Origin: Lachnospiraceae bacterium
Lineage (GTDB): Bacteria; Bacillota; Clostridia; Lachnospirales; Lachnospiraceae
Assembly: GCA_949383255.1 (NCBI GenBank)
Contig: CASJPF010000012.1
Span: forward strand, 1 to 64,000
Direction of reading: 5' to 3'
Length of the DNA: 64,000 bases
Part shown: positions 9,320 through 17,947 of the stretch, in pieces
Layout: each line of letters opens with the position of its first letter
Position numbering within the stretch: the first letter of the stretch is position 1
The notes under the pieces: model-generated
Databases searched by the model: none
Told to the model about the DNA's origin: nothing
Seen by the model: the letters and a program-made list of their open reading frames with translations, nothing else
Position numbers and translations under genes: made by a program

Positions 9320-10870
9320 TTATTTTACCACTCCAATATAATGCCCATTTCCGCTCACCGAAAACATAGATTGGCCATTCTCTGCAATAATAAAGCGTCC
9401 CGCCTCAGACAAGGTTCCTGTCGCTTCATCATAATTGTAAAGAACTGCCTGTTTGCCCGCGTATTGTGTTCCCCATCCAATATGCAAATTCACAGATGCA
9501 GGAAGGGTACTGTTCGATTCTAGGTTGATTGTTCGCGTCGCAGTTGCATCTTTCTTTATCTGAGCGGATAATGCTTCCGGAATAAACGATTTGTAGGTAA
9601 CTGCAATATTCCAAGGGGTTTGTGTCTGCTGCACAGTCATTCCTGCAATGCCAAGCACAATGTCACTGTCCATATGGAAAGCACATAAAATGTTTCTGCC
9701 TGCAATTTTGTTCACAGTCTCTGCCGGCACTGCAAATTTACAGCCGGTTAAAATGTCCGCCGCTCCGCCGTCCGGCACTGTGTCAAGCAAAGCATTCGCT
9801 GCTGCCCAGTCAGTATTAATAATGTTTTCTTCTGGGGTAACATTCTCTGGATCAAAAAAGTTAACGCGATAATTCAGATTGATCCCACTTCCTGTAATAG
9901 ATACCTCAAAGATATCCCCCGCCTGATATGCGGTAATCCCTTCTGGACGGAAAATAATGCATCCTTTTTGTCCATATCCGCCATTATCCACGTTAAAGTA
10001 TCCATTAGAGCTGCCCGCTGAAAAATTCCATACCTTGCCGTCATTTACGCGTTTTAATGTAACGTGAACCGCATTTTTGTCCACATTGGTTCCCATAGAA
10101 ATACTCCACGGGAAAGCCTTGCCAAAATATTCAACTGGCATATTTTGTGCCGGCCATGCCACTTGTGTTTCCGACGCAGAACGGCTTCTGTCAAAACAGT
10201 ACAGTGCAGAATAAGTACCTCCTGGACCGTATACTGCCCCGAATCCTGTCTGCCCCATGGAAGGATTTAAAATCCAGCGTCGGTGTCCCACTCTGTCTAT
10301 GTTGCTGGAATCCCCGTCTTCCATCCAGCTTTGCACAATCGTCCAGTTGAAAGAGCATTTCCATGAAGCCATAGCAATGTTGGAGCTGGAAGCGCCGCTT
10401 CGTCCCAGATTATACATGCTGTCCGCCATTCCAGCAGGTTTTGTAGGATAGTGGCTTAAATTTCTATTTAATAGATTTACATATGCTGCTGCCTGCGCTT
10501 TTTGGCTGTATTCCTCATTGAGCGTTACATTGTCCTGCAGACCTGCAATATAACGAATCTGATTCATCATTTTCATCGCATTGTTCAGTGTATCGGGAGC
10601 CAGAACACCTGCATTGTCATATGGAGGTGCAAATGACGGATCTGCCATATAATTTAGTGGGTCCTCTTGTGTCACCCCATCATTTTTTATGCGTGCGCTA
10701 ATCTCTGCCTGTGTGTGATATGCTACATTTAAGCTGCTTTTTGTCTCCTCCTCCGCATGTACCAACAATGCACTTCCTGTATCATTCCACACCGCTGTAA
10801 AAAGCATCGCCGCCGCTGAGCCCGCCGCAAGAAATCGGCGTATTTTCCTTGTAAAATTAGTATAATTCAT
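9320..10870 (-). CDS. Secreted CAP-domain (SCP/PR1-like) protein
   Basis: Starting at the ATG at 10870, which has GGAGGG eight bases upstream, the protein opens with a basic n-region and a hydrophobic core ending near VHAEE, a Sec signal peptide. The frame is open further upstream, but those codons overlap the neighbouring gene and have no ribosome site. The CAP domain spans roughly residues 80-260: MNQIRYIAGL, LSHYP, NIAMASW, and GHRRWILNPSM followed by GFGAVY. A beta-sandwich C-terminal half follows. CAP proteins are extracellular and their bacterial substrates are mostly unknown. It is likely a single-gene transcript with its own terminator. Confidence 0.88.
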   Translation of the reverse strand: MNYTNFTRKIRRFLAAGSAAAMLFTAVWNDTGSALLVHAEEETKSSLNVAYHTQAEISARIKNDGVTQEDPLNYMADPSFAPPYDNAGVLAPDTLNNAMKMMNQIRYIAGLQDNVTLNEEYSQKAQAAAYVNLLNRNLSHYPTKPAGMADSMYNLGRSGASSSNIAMASWKCSFNWTIVQSWMEDGDSSNIDRVGHRRWILNPSMGQTGFGAVYGPGGTYSALYCFDRSRSASETQVAWPAQNMPVEYFGKAFPWSISMGTNVDKNAVHVTLKRVNDGKVWNFSAGSSNGYFNVDNGGYGQKGCIIFRPEGITAYQAGDIFEVSITGSGINLNYRVNFFDPENVTPEENIINTDWAAANALLDTVPDGGAADILTGCKFAVPAETVNKIAGRNILCAFHMDSDIVLGIAGMTVQQTQTPWNIAVTYKSFIPEALSAQIKKDATATRTINLESNSTLPASVNLHIGWGTQYAGKQAVLYNYDEATGTLSEAGRFIIAENGQSMFSVSGNGHYIGVVK

Positions 10871-10965
10871 GCTATTTTCCCTCCTCAAATTTAATATCCT
10901 AATTGTATCTTTTCCACAGAACTTGTAAAGTAATTGAATCCAAATCTTATTAACAAATATAATAT

Positions 10966-11325
10966 TCAGCCAATCAAACATTCCTTCCCCCGAAACGCAA
11001 AACCATACTTTCGCATCTGCTGGGGTGCAAAGCCTCGTGTAATCAGCTCTGCCTCATATTGTTTCTCATTCATTTGGCGATGGGCACTCGCAATCGTATC
11101 CTCCAATGTCACTTCATCCTCATCAGGATCAAGCACTTTAAATTTAAATTCAATTAATACACTATCTTCTTCTATTTTACTACTATCTATAAATGATATT
11201 GGGGTTGGTAATTCTTTACTCTCATTTTCAAGTGTCATCGCAGCAACTGTACTATTGACAAAAAATGTAAATATAATGGATATAAATATTATTAATGCAA
11301 GCTGCTTATTTCTCATTTTAAACAC
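10966..11325 (-). pseudogene. C-terminal remnant of a PD-(D/E)XK (DUF1703) nuclease behind a secretion-like leader
   Basis: The last 65 residues (VLIEFKFKVLDPDEDE, SLED-like EDTIASAHRQM, QMRKYGFAFRGKECLIG) match the end of the AAA-ATPase/PD-(D/E)XK proteins common in Lachnospiraceae, which normally exceed 500 residues. EFKF keeps the nuclease ExK motif. The first 30 residues are an unrelated hydrophobic leader ending in an AxA-like STVAA. The frame therefore looks like a chimera left by a deletion. The GTG start lies one base after the preceding gene's stop; an ATG at 11316 is an alternative. Whether it is expressed is unknown. Confidence 0.65.
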
Positions 11326-11326
11326 C

Positions 11327-11548
11327 TTATGAAATCTTTGCTGTTATGGCATAATCACCATCAACATCACTTGCCGACACCCAAAGTTCAATCGTTCTAA
11401 GCAATGTAAGCGAGAAAGTTGTATAATATCCAGCGTTTAAACCCCAGTAATATTTTGTTGTTGAATCAAGATAGTCAGGATACTTTATTCTAATATCAAT
11501 AGCTCCAGGATTAATCACCACCAACATTAGAGACAATAATTTTTTCAT
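11327..11548 (-). CDS. Small putative exported protein, function unknown
   Basis: A 73-residue product with a short lysine-rich start and hydrophobic core (MKKLLSLMLVVINPGA), then a beta-rich tail. The ATG has AGGAATT eight bases upstream. It runs directly into the nuclease-remnant frame, and both begin with a secretion-like leader, so the two frames may be pieces of a disrupted secreted-protein locus. No family recognised. A palindromic repeat element lies about 60 bases upstream and may carry or block its promoter. Confidence 0.4.
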   Translation of the reverse strand: MKKLLSLMLVVINPGAIDIRIKYPDYLDSTTKYYWGLNAGYYTTFSLTLLRTIELWVSASDVDGDYAITAKIS

Positions 11549-11603
11549 CGTTTAATTCCTCGTTAAATTTTTATAAACTAAATTGTTATTGATACTATTA
11601 TCC

Positions 11604-11767
11604 TTAGGAACTGTAGAAAAATAACTGACGCATCTTGACTTGGCTATTTCTCCGATTATGCATGCCAAAAAGCCTCGCCGTAGCCCGCTACGCCTACGTT
11701 TTTTGACATACCTCCTCGAAGAAATATCCTACGCAATCTGCATCACTTATTTTCCTACAATTCCTTA
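11604..11767 (+). repeat. 164-bp palindromic repeat element, copy 1
   Basis: Begins TTAGGAACTGTAG and ends CTACAATTCCTTA, giving imperfect terminal inverted repeats. The two halves continue to pair along nearly the full length, so one strand could fold into a long imperfect hairpin. Copies at 52728-52891 (opposite strand) and 58964-59127 differ by only one or two bases. It has no transposase and fits a MITE-like or structured-RNA repeat. Confidence 0.85.
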
Positions 11768-12247
11768 AACAAATTATATAACCTAAAGACGTTTAACTCG
11801 AGTAAGAATAATAAGTAATCAAAGTGCCTTTTACACATAAAGTGCAAAATCGAAAAATAACGACTAATAAAACAAAGTTTCTATAGCTTATCCCAAAACA
11901 AAGCCAAAAAGCAAGTATCGTTATAACATTTTACACAACTCATTAAGTTAGTCCGCAAGCAGCTATTTCTTGCTATTCTATTATATTACTCTTTTTTATT
12001 GCAAATAACATATAACAACTCAAGTGTCAAGGAAATTTTTAGGAAAAACTGTGTACAAATAAAAAAATAACGAATTAAAAATAGATGTATAATCACCTCA
12101 TTATATGCTACTTTAGAAAATATATGCCTTTTCTCCAATTTGTGTCAAAAGTAAACAGAACGATTTCGTGGCATGAACTTTTGAAATAGTTTGTTTACAG
12201 CCTGAATAGAGTAAGAAAGACCCTCTCTTTTATTGCAAAGTCCATAG
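11768..12247. other. AT-rich intergenic region, no gene seen
   Basis: No ORF with a plausible start or family match is visible. The stretch is AT-rich and follows repeat copy 1; it may be decayed sequence of an earlier insertion. Confidence 0.4.
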
Positions 12248-13303
12248 TTAAACTGTAACCATTACTTTCATATATGGCTGTGTCTTGTCCCGTATCATCA
12301 AAAATCCCTGTTCCAATGCATCAAGTGCCAAATAATGCGTAATGCAGTGCTGTGGAGAAACTGCCCCGCTTTCCAACCTATCAAGTACATAATGCCAATC
12401 ATCCTCCGTGCTATGGGTAAAAGAAGAATTCCAACTGCCCTTTATGATCAACTGATCGCGAAGAATTTTCCAATATGTACTTTTTTCAAAATGAATGTCA
12501 GATGCTGGATTGCCCACAAGCTGTACAGTTCCATTTGGTGCTGTACAGCACACTGCATCGGATATCGTTTCATTTTTGCCAACACACTCAAAGAAAACAT
12601 CCACTCCTGCACCCTTTGTCTGTACCATCAACCAGTTGCATAAACTTGTGTTCTTATCTTGATAAATATGATCTTTCTGCACCCCAATTTTCACCGCCAT
12701 TTCTCGTTGGAAATCCTTATTGCCCAACACATAAATATTAGAGAATCCCGCTTCCTTTAAAAACAGAACAAGCAACATTCCAATCGTGCCAAGACCACAG
12801 ACCGCTATGCTTTTTCTTCTGTCTGCATCTTCGGGAAGTGTGCTGCGCATGGCATGAACTGCAACTGCCATTGGCTCCATCATCGCTGTTTGCTCATAAG
12901 TCACATTGTCAGGAAGCACAATCAAGTTCCACTCTGGCACTGCCACAAACTCTGCAAATCCACCGTCTCTACGTGAGCCAAGATAACTATAACTACGACA
13001 CAGCTCATAGTGCTGTTTTTGACATTCCGCACAACTTGTACATGGTATTAACGGGAAAATACCGACACGCTGCCCCAACCATTTTTCACTGACATTGTTT
13101 CCAAGTTCCACCACTTGTCCCGAAAACTCATGTCCTGGAATCAGCGGGTGCACATGTGCCCCTGTCTGATAAATTCGCGGAATATCCGATCCACAGATAC
13201 CTGCCGCTTTGACCGCAACAATCACCTCATTCTCCGCTGGATGTGGTCTGTCCACCTCCTCAAACCGAATATCATTTACACCATGCAAAACCCAAGCTTT
13301 CAT
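12248..13303 (-). CDS. Zinc-dependent medium-chain alcohol/polyol dehydrogenase (GatD-like)
   Basis: Opens MKAWVLHGVNDIRFEEV, with the zinc-site GICGSDIPRIY and GHEFSGQVVELG. Four structural-zinc cysteines lie in CTSCAECQKQHYELC, and the nucleotide-binding loop is CGLGTIGM. This is the sorbitol/galactitol-1-phosphate dehydrogenase branch, which oxidises a polyol or polyol phosphate with NAD(P)+. The exact substrate cannot be read from sequence. The ATG at 13303 follows AAAGGAGG; the frame is open further upstream but would overlap the neighbouring gene. It lies 13 bases after a small hypothetical gene and probably shares a transcript with it and the MATE transporter. Confidence 0.85.
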   Translation of the reverse strand: MKAWVLHGVNDIRFEEVDRPHPAENEVIVAVKAAGICGSDIPRIYQTGAHVHPLIPGHEFSGQVVELGNNVSEKWLGQRVGIFPLIPCTSCAECQKQHYELCRSYSYLGSRRDGGFAEFVAVPEWNLIVLPDNVTYEQTAMMEPMAVAVHAMRSTLPEDADRRKSIAVCGLGTIGMLLVLFLKEAGFSNIYVLGNKDFQREMAVKIGVQKDHIYQDKNTSLCNWLMVQTKGAGVDVFFECVGKNETISDAVCCTAPNGTVQLVGNPASDIHFEKSTYWKILRDQLIIKGSWNSSFTHSTEDDWHYVLDRLESGAVSPQHCITHYLALDALEQGFLMIRDKTQPYMKVMVTV

Positions 13304-13316
13304 CAAAATTCCTCCT

Positions 13317-13679
13317 TTATTGCAAATCGGACATCCAATATACATATTCATCGCCACTTTTATAATTCTTTTTATGTTTTACCAATCTTATCAGCCATTT
13401 TACATTCGGATATTGGTCCAAAAAATTTCTAATAATAATTCCATCTGCCAAAAGGGCATCTGGCATATTGAACTCATCATAGTCATCATCAAACACAGAT
13501 ACTTTCATGCCATCATATATTGTAATATCATTTCCATCAGAATCATTTACAATATCTGCTTGCGAAAATAAATAGATAGGCGCCTCATCCTCTTTCGCAA
13601 TGGCACAAAATTCATTAAAATCTAACCAAATTCTAGTTTTATCCAGTGATATAGTAGTCATATATTTATTTTGTTTCAT
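13317..13679 (-). CDS. Conserved-looking small cytoplasmic protein, function unknown
   Basis: A 120-residue acidic protein without signal or membrane segment (MTTISLDKTRIWLDFNEF, DGMKVSVFDDDYDEF, SGDEYVYWM). It looks like a compact alpha/beta fold and could be an immunity-type or regulatory protein, but nothing fixes a function. It lies 12 bases after the MATE gene and 13 before the dehydrogenase, so it is probably co-transcribed. Confidence 0.6.
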   Translation of the reverse strand: MKQNKYMTTISLDKTRIWLDFNEFCAIAKEDEAPIYLFSQADIVNDSDGNDITIYDGMKVSVFDDDYDEFNMPDALLADGIIIRNFLDQYPNVKWLIRLVKHKKNYKSGDEYVYWMSDLQ

Positions 13680-13691
13680 ATGCTATTTTCC

Positions 13692-15041
13692 TTACACCAA
13701 TCGATTCTTTTTCCAATTCCCTGTTCGATACCAGAAATAGGAAATCAAATAATTTGCTGTCCACCCCATTGGAACTGCATACCATATTAGTTGGATTCCC
13801 CACACTGGAGAACACAGTTGTGCTACCAAGACACGAATTGCCAAGTTAATCAGATTCGCAAGCATATAGACTTTAATATCTCCTGCGCCTCTTAAGATTC
13901 CATCTGTTATCGCCTTAAATCCCAGAAAGGAAAAGAACAAACCAATAAATCGAAAATAGGATGTTCCTGTCTCAAACGCCACCGCAGACTCCCCCTGCTC
14001 AACAAAGACAGACAATATTGGATTATAAAAAAGTTGCGATATCAAAATTAATACCGCTCCAAAACCAATGATAATGCGATAGGCCGCATGATATCCCTGC
14101 CGCACACGCTCTGGCTTTCCAGCACCAAGATTCTGTGCCGTAAACGTAGACATCGCATTTCCTGTTGCGATCATTGGTACAATACAGAGGGATTCAAGCC
14201 GCATTCCCGCCGAATATCCCGCAAGCGCCGATGAGCCAAACTGATTGACCGCAGACTGCGTTAACAGCATACCAATACTCACAATGGATTGCTGTACAAT
14301 CGATGGAATTGCAATCTTAACCCCAGTAGCAAACATATCCCTGCGAAACCGTTCAACGTTACCCTCCACTGGGTAAGTAGTAAGCAGTCGTACCAGAATG
14401 ACAAAAGAAATGGCCGCCGCAATTCCCTGTGCAATCACCGTTGCAAACGCCGCACCAGAAACCCCCATATTTAAGCCGCCCACCATCCAGAAATCTAGCA
14501 CTATATTTAATATAGAAGAAAAAATTAACAAAAATAGTGGTATCTTAGACCTGCCAAGCGCATTAAAATTCGCTGACAAAATATTATACATAAACATGAA
14601 CGGCAGACCCACAAAATAAATTTGAAGATACGCTACCGCATCTGGCATAATATTTTCTGGCGTCTTTAACAACCGCAGCACTGTTGGATTAATAAAAAAT
14701 CCTAGCACTGCCAACAGCATGCTAAACACCATAAATGTGATTAGAAATGTGTACACGGAACTTTTCATCTCCTTATGATGTCCAGCACCAAGATACTGAC
14801 TGGTAAGTACAGACGCGCCAATCCCTCCACCAATTGCAATCATAATAAATACCGTTGTAAAGGAATAAGATGCCCCCACTGCCGCAAGCGCATCCTCTCC
14901 TACCAAATTTCCAACAATAATAGAATCTGCCATATTATAAAACTGCTGAAATAAATTCCCGATAATCATTGGCAGCGCAAAAAGGAATAGGCTGCGCGCC
15001 GGCGGTTGTGTAATAAGGTTTTCTTTTGCATTCTGTACCAT
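13692..15041 (-). CDS. MATE family multidrug/cation efflux transporter
   Basis: About twelve membrane helices in 449 residues, with the family start PPARSLFLFALPMIIGNLFQQFYNMADSIIVG-type sequence (residues 13-43) and a second half repeating the pattern. MATE proteins export cationic drugs or metabolites using Na+ or H+ gradients. It belongs to the DinF/NorM-like branch common in Clostridia. It is the first gene of the cluster with the small hypothetical protein and the dehydrogenase. A palindromic region and a lone repeat terminus lie upstream at 15105-15308. Confidence 0.9.
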   Translation of the reverse strand: MVQNAKENLITQPPARSLFLFALPMIIGNLFQQFYNMADSIIVGNLVGEDALAAVGASYSFTTVFIMIAIGGGIGASVLTSQYLGAGHHKEMKSSVYTFLITFMVFSMLLAVLGFFINPTVLRLLKTPENIMPDAVAYLQIYFVGLPFMFMYNILSANFNALGRSKIPLFLLIFSSILNIVLDFWMVGGLNMGVSGAAFATVIAQGIAAAISFVILVRLLTTYPVEGNVERFRRDMFATGVKIAIPSIVQQSIVSIGMLLTQSAVNQFGSSALAGYSAGMRLESLCIVPMIATGNAMSTFTAQNLGAGKPERVRQGYHAAYRIIIGFGAVLILISQLFYNPILSVFVEQGESAVAFETGTSYFRFIGLFFSFLGFKAITDGILRGAGDIKVYMLANLINLAIRVLVAQLCSPVWGIQLIWYAVPMGWTANYLISYFWYRTGNWKKNRLV

Positions 15042-15104
15042 ATTTTTTCCCTCGTTCTATCTTTCGTAATGACAGCTCTCGCTCAAAAAAACAAGCAATA
15101 TTAA

Positions 15105-15128
15105 AAGTTATTTTTGAATAGTTCCTAA
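15105..15128 (-). repeat. Lone terminus resembling the 164-bp palindromic repeat
   Basis: On the minus strand this reads TTAGGAACTATTCAAAAATA, close to the TTAGGAACTGTAGAAAAATA end of the repeat copies. No second half is found nearby. It is probably a remnant. Confidence 0.4.
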
Positions 15129-15182
15129 GAATCTATATACAATATTACTACAGTTACGCTATAAAACACAAGCTATAAATTG

Positions 15183-15308
15183 GTTACTGTTCACTCCGTT
15201 CCAGTAACAAGTAAAAATCCATTTGCTATGCAAATGGATTTTTACTTGCAGCCAGTACGTTTTCTTACGGACTTAGCAGTAAATGCTAAGTCCTGTCCGA
15301 ACAGTAAC
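15183..15308. repeat. Nested palindromic (cruciform-like) intergenic element
   Basis: Outer arms GTTACTGTTC (15183-15192) and GAACAGTAAC (15299-15308) enclose a 19-bp perfect stem (about 15208-15248) on a three-base loop and a 10-bp stem, GGACTTAGCA with TGCTAAGTCC. Three nested stems in 126 bases suggest a structured RNA, terminator array or repeat element. It also lies directly downstream of the superoxide reductase stop. Confidence 0.6.
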
Positions 15309-15314
15309 ATAAAT

Positions 15315-15680
15315 TTAGCAGATTTCCGTTTTCCAAAATCCATGCAAATTACAGTATGCATATGCCGCACATGCCTCATCCTGCTCTGACAATACAAAAT
15401 CAGCTGCGGGCGCATCCTGTGGGGACAGTTTCACAAGCTGACCGCCTTTCTTTGTCTCAAGGAAAATCCAGTCAATACTGTGCTCCTCTGACATTGGATG
15501 CGCTACACTGCCAACCTTCACAGTAATGTTTTTTCCGCTGCACTCCACAACTGGAAGATGTTTTTCGCCTGCGCCCTCTGATGTTGTGCTGTCCAAAATG
15601 GGCAGATTCAGTGCATCTTTCTTTCCAGATACCAAATACAATACTGCGTCGTTACTCTTTAGAAATACACTCTTATCCAT
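15315..15680 (-). CDS. Superoxide reductase (desulfoferrodoxin-type)
   Basis: Reduces superoxide to peroxide in the cytoplasm of anaerobes. The ferrous-site ligands are all visible: EKH at 39-41, H61 in AHPM, H67 in EEHSIDWI, C110 and H113 in YCNLHG. The N-terminal 30 residues contain no cysteine, so the rubredoxin-like centre of classical desulfoferrodoxins is missing. This matches the shorter class with a degenerate N-terminal domain. It lies 29 bases after the oxidoreductase gene, so it may be induced with that oxygen-sensitive enzyme to protect it. Confidence 0.85.
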   Translation of the reverse strand: MDKSVFLKSNDAVLYLVSGKKDALNLPILDSTTSEGAGEKHLPVVECSGKNITVKVGSVAHPMSEEHSIDWIFLETKKGGQLVKLSPQDAPAADFVLSEQDEACAAYAYCNLHGFWKTEIC

Positions 15681-15709
15681 TTCAATATTCTCCTATTTTA
15701 AACTATATT

Positions 15710-17947
15710 TTAATTAAACTCCATCTTTAATCCCGCCTCACTCTTAAGGCGCTGATATCTTTTGTCCACCTCATTTTGCAAACTTTCTGTGACTTCCTTG
15801 TACTCTTCACTGCACAAATGTTTTGTGCGCCCCATCATTGCAAGCCAATCTGTGACAGGAATCTTTTTGCCTGTCGCATCTGGCTCATAGCTTAAACGCG
15901 TCTTTCCATGTTCTATTTCAAATAGTGGGAAATAACAGCAATTTACCCCTGCCTCAATCACTTTTCGCTCTGTGGATGGGGTATCGTTCCAATTTAGAGG
16001 ACATGCGGACAGTGCCTTGAGATACGCTGTTCCCTCCGTCTTGGCATAATATGCTGCCTTGGCCGCTTTTTTAATAAAATCTGTCGGATTGGATTCCGCG
16101 GTAGTCGCAATGTAGGGAATCCCCGTTGCTGCCATAATACGAGGCATATCCTTATGAAAAAAAGTCTTTCCATACTGCTTTACACCCACATGAGAGGTAG
16201 AACTTCTTGCTCCTTTTGGCGTCGAATATGACAACTGATAACCAGTGTTCATATATCCCCCATTGTCATATTCAAAAATTAATAATCGATGTCCACGGAG
16301 CGCGGTTCCAAGCGCTGATCCCATACCAATATCCATACCGCCATCCCCGCTAACCATAACAAAGATAATGTCTCCCTGTGCAATCTCACCTTTTTTCTGT
16401 TTCCTGTAACAGATTTCCGCCAATCCACTGAGCGTAGCAGCACCATTCTGAAACAGATTATGGAGATAAGGCACCTTGAAACTTGTACGCGGATAGGGTG
16501 TTGTGACAATCATGCCACATCCTGTCTGAAACAGAAAAACAATTGGGTCCTCAATCGCTCTTGACAGCAGATTCAGATTGACAGGTATCCCGCACCCAGG
16601 ACATGCGCCATGACCTGGTGCTAGACGCTTTGGCATAGCGGCGGTTGCATTTAGGCTGCCCCCCTTCACTTGCACCTCTCCCATATTGTTTTTCTCTACC
16701 TGCGTTGCGCCGATTGATGTCCTATCCGCTGTGACAGGTGCAAAGAAAGGCCCTTTGTTTATCGTCTCCTGCACTGTTCCTGGTGTCACCCCATAATAGT
16801 CAAAGTCTGGCGATTTTGCATCTAACGCAATATCTAACAGCCTCTCCACATCCTCCGCAAAGAAATCATTGCCGCCAAGCCCATAAACACGACTTTTAAT
16901 TTTTGCTCTGCCACCAAATTTCTGCATCATGGCACGCACCTCTAATGAAAGGTTACCGCCTCCTGCTCCATAACTGTCCTGTCTGTCTGCGATTAACATG
17001 GTGTCTGCCGATGCACAGAGTTCATACAACGCCTTTTCAGGAAATGGACGAAGAACATTCAATGTCACTATGCCAGCTTTTCTTCCTTTTTTATGAAGAC
17101 TGTCCACACCTTCTTTTGCTGTCTCATAGGAAGACCCCAACAGAACTAATAGTTCCTGTGCATTCTCACAATGATACCCTTCTGCTTTGTCGTATTTCCT
17201 GCCAGAAAGCGCACCATACTCTGTAAATAACTTTGGCAGCAATTCATCTGCCTGCTGCATAGCAAGATGAAGTTGATAACGATTATTAATTAAATCCGGC
17301 TCATTCATATAAGAACCCACCGTAATTGGATTGGAGAAATCCAAAAAAGGATATATTTCTTTTTTGGGTCCAATAAACTGTCGCACTGTCTCATCTTTTT
17401 CAAATCGCAAACATCGTCTTTTTTGATGGCTGGTAAAAAAACCGTCATATGCAACCACCACCGGAAGCCGGACTTGTTCTGCCAAACGCAATGCAATAAT
17501 ATTAAAATCATATACTTGCTGTACTGTATGCGCGAACAATATTGGCCAGCCTGCATTCAACAAATACATAATATCACTGTGGTCCCCTTTAATCGACAAC
17601 GGACCCGAAACTGTCCGGCAAGCCACATTCATCACCATTGGATAGCGAGTGCCAGACTGAACAGGAAACTGCTCTAAGGCATACAACAAACCATTAGCGC
17701 TCGTCGCATTGATTACTCTCCCGCCACCGACTGAAGCACCATAGCAAATACCTGCAGCACTGTGCTCTCCTTCCGCGGCAATCATAATTAAATCTGTCTC
17801 GCCTCTGGCACGCATATCGTCAAGGTTTTCTGCAATCTGGGTGGAAGGCGTAATTGGATAGTATCCCATCAAGTCATATCCAATCTGTTTGATTGCAATC
17901 GCTGCAATCTCATTTCCGCCTGCGTACTCAATTACTTGCTTTTCCAT
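15710..17947 (-). CDS. 2-oxoacid:ferredoxin oxidoreductase, fused alpha-beta subunits
   Basis: Residues 1-400 are the alpha subunit (GGNEIAAIAIKQIGYDLMGYYPITPS, EGEHSAAGICYG, SANGLLYALEQFP). After a linker, residues 440-745 are the thiamine-diphosphate beta subunit: GHGACPGCGIP, FQTGCGM and ALSACPLNW supply cluster cysteines, and GDGGMDIGMG with the downstream DNGGYMNTG is the cofactor motif. The enzyme converts a 2-oxoacid plus CoA to acyl-CoA, CO2 and reduced ferredoxin. Pyruvate or a branched-chain 2-oxoacid are both possible. Its start shares one base with the stop of the gamma-delta gene, so the subunits are made together. Confidence 0.88.
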   Translation of the reverse strand: MEKQVIEYAGGNEIAAIAIKQIGYDLMGYYPITPSTQIAENLDDMRARGETDLIMIAAEGEHSAAGICYGASVGGGRVINATSANGLLYALEQFPVQSGTRYPMVMNVACRTVSGPLSIKGDHSDIMYLLNAGWPILFAHTVQQVYDFNIIALRLAEQVRLPVVVAYDGFFTSHQKRRCLRFEKDETVRQFIGPKKEIYPFLDFSNPITVGSYMNEPDLINNRYQLHLAMQQADELLPKLFTEYGALSGRKYDKAEGYHCENAQELLVLLGSSYETAKEGVDSLHKKGRKAGIVTLNVLRPFPEKALYELCASADTMLIADRQDSYGAGGGNLSLEVRAMMQKFGGRAKIKSRVYGLGGNDFFAEDVERLLDIALDAKSPDFDYYGVTPGTVQETINKGPFFAPVTADRTSIGATQVEKNNMGEVQVKGGSLNATAAMPKRLAPGHGACPGCGIPVNLNLLSRAIEDPIVFLFQTGCGMIVTTPYPRTSFKVPYLHNLFQNGAATLSGLAEICYRKQKKGEIAQGDIIFVMVSGDGGMDIGMGSALGTALRGHRLLIFEYDNGGYMNTGYQLSYSTPKGARSSTSHVGVKQYGKTFFHKDMPRIMAATGIPYIATTAESNPTDFIKKAAKAAYYAKTEGTAYLKALSACPLNWNDTPSTERKVIEAGVNCCYFPLFEIEHGKTRLSYEPDATGKKIPVTDWLAMMGRTKHLCSEEYKEVTESLQNEVDKRYQRLKSEAGLKMEFN

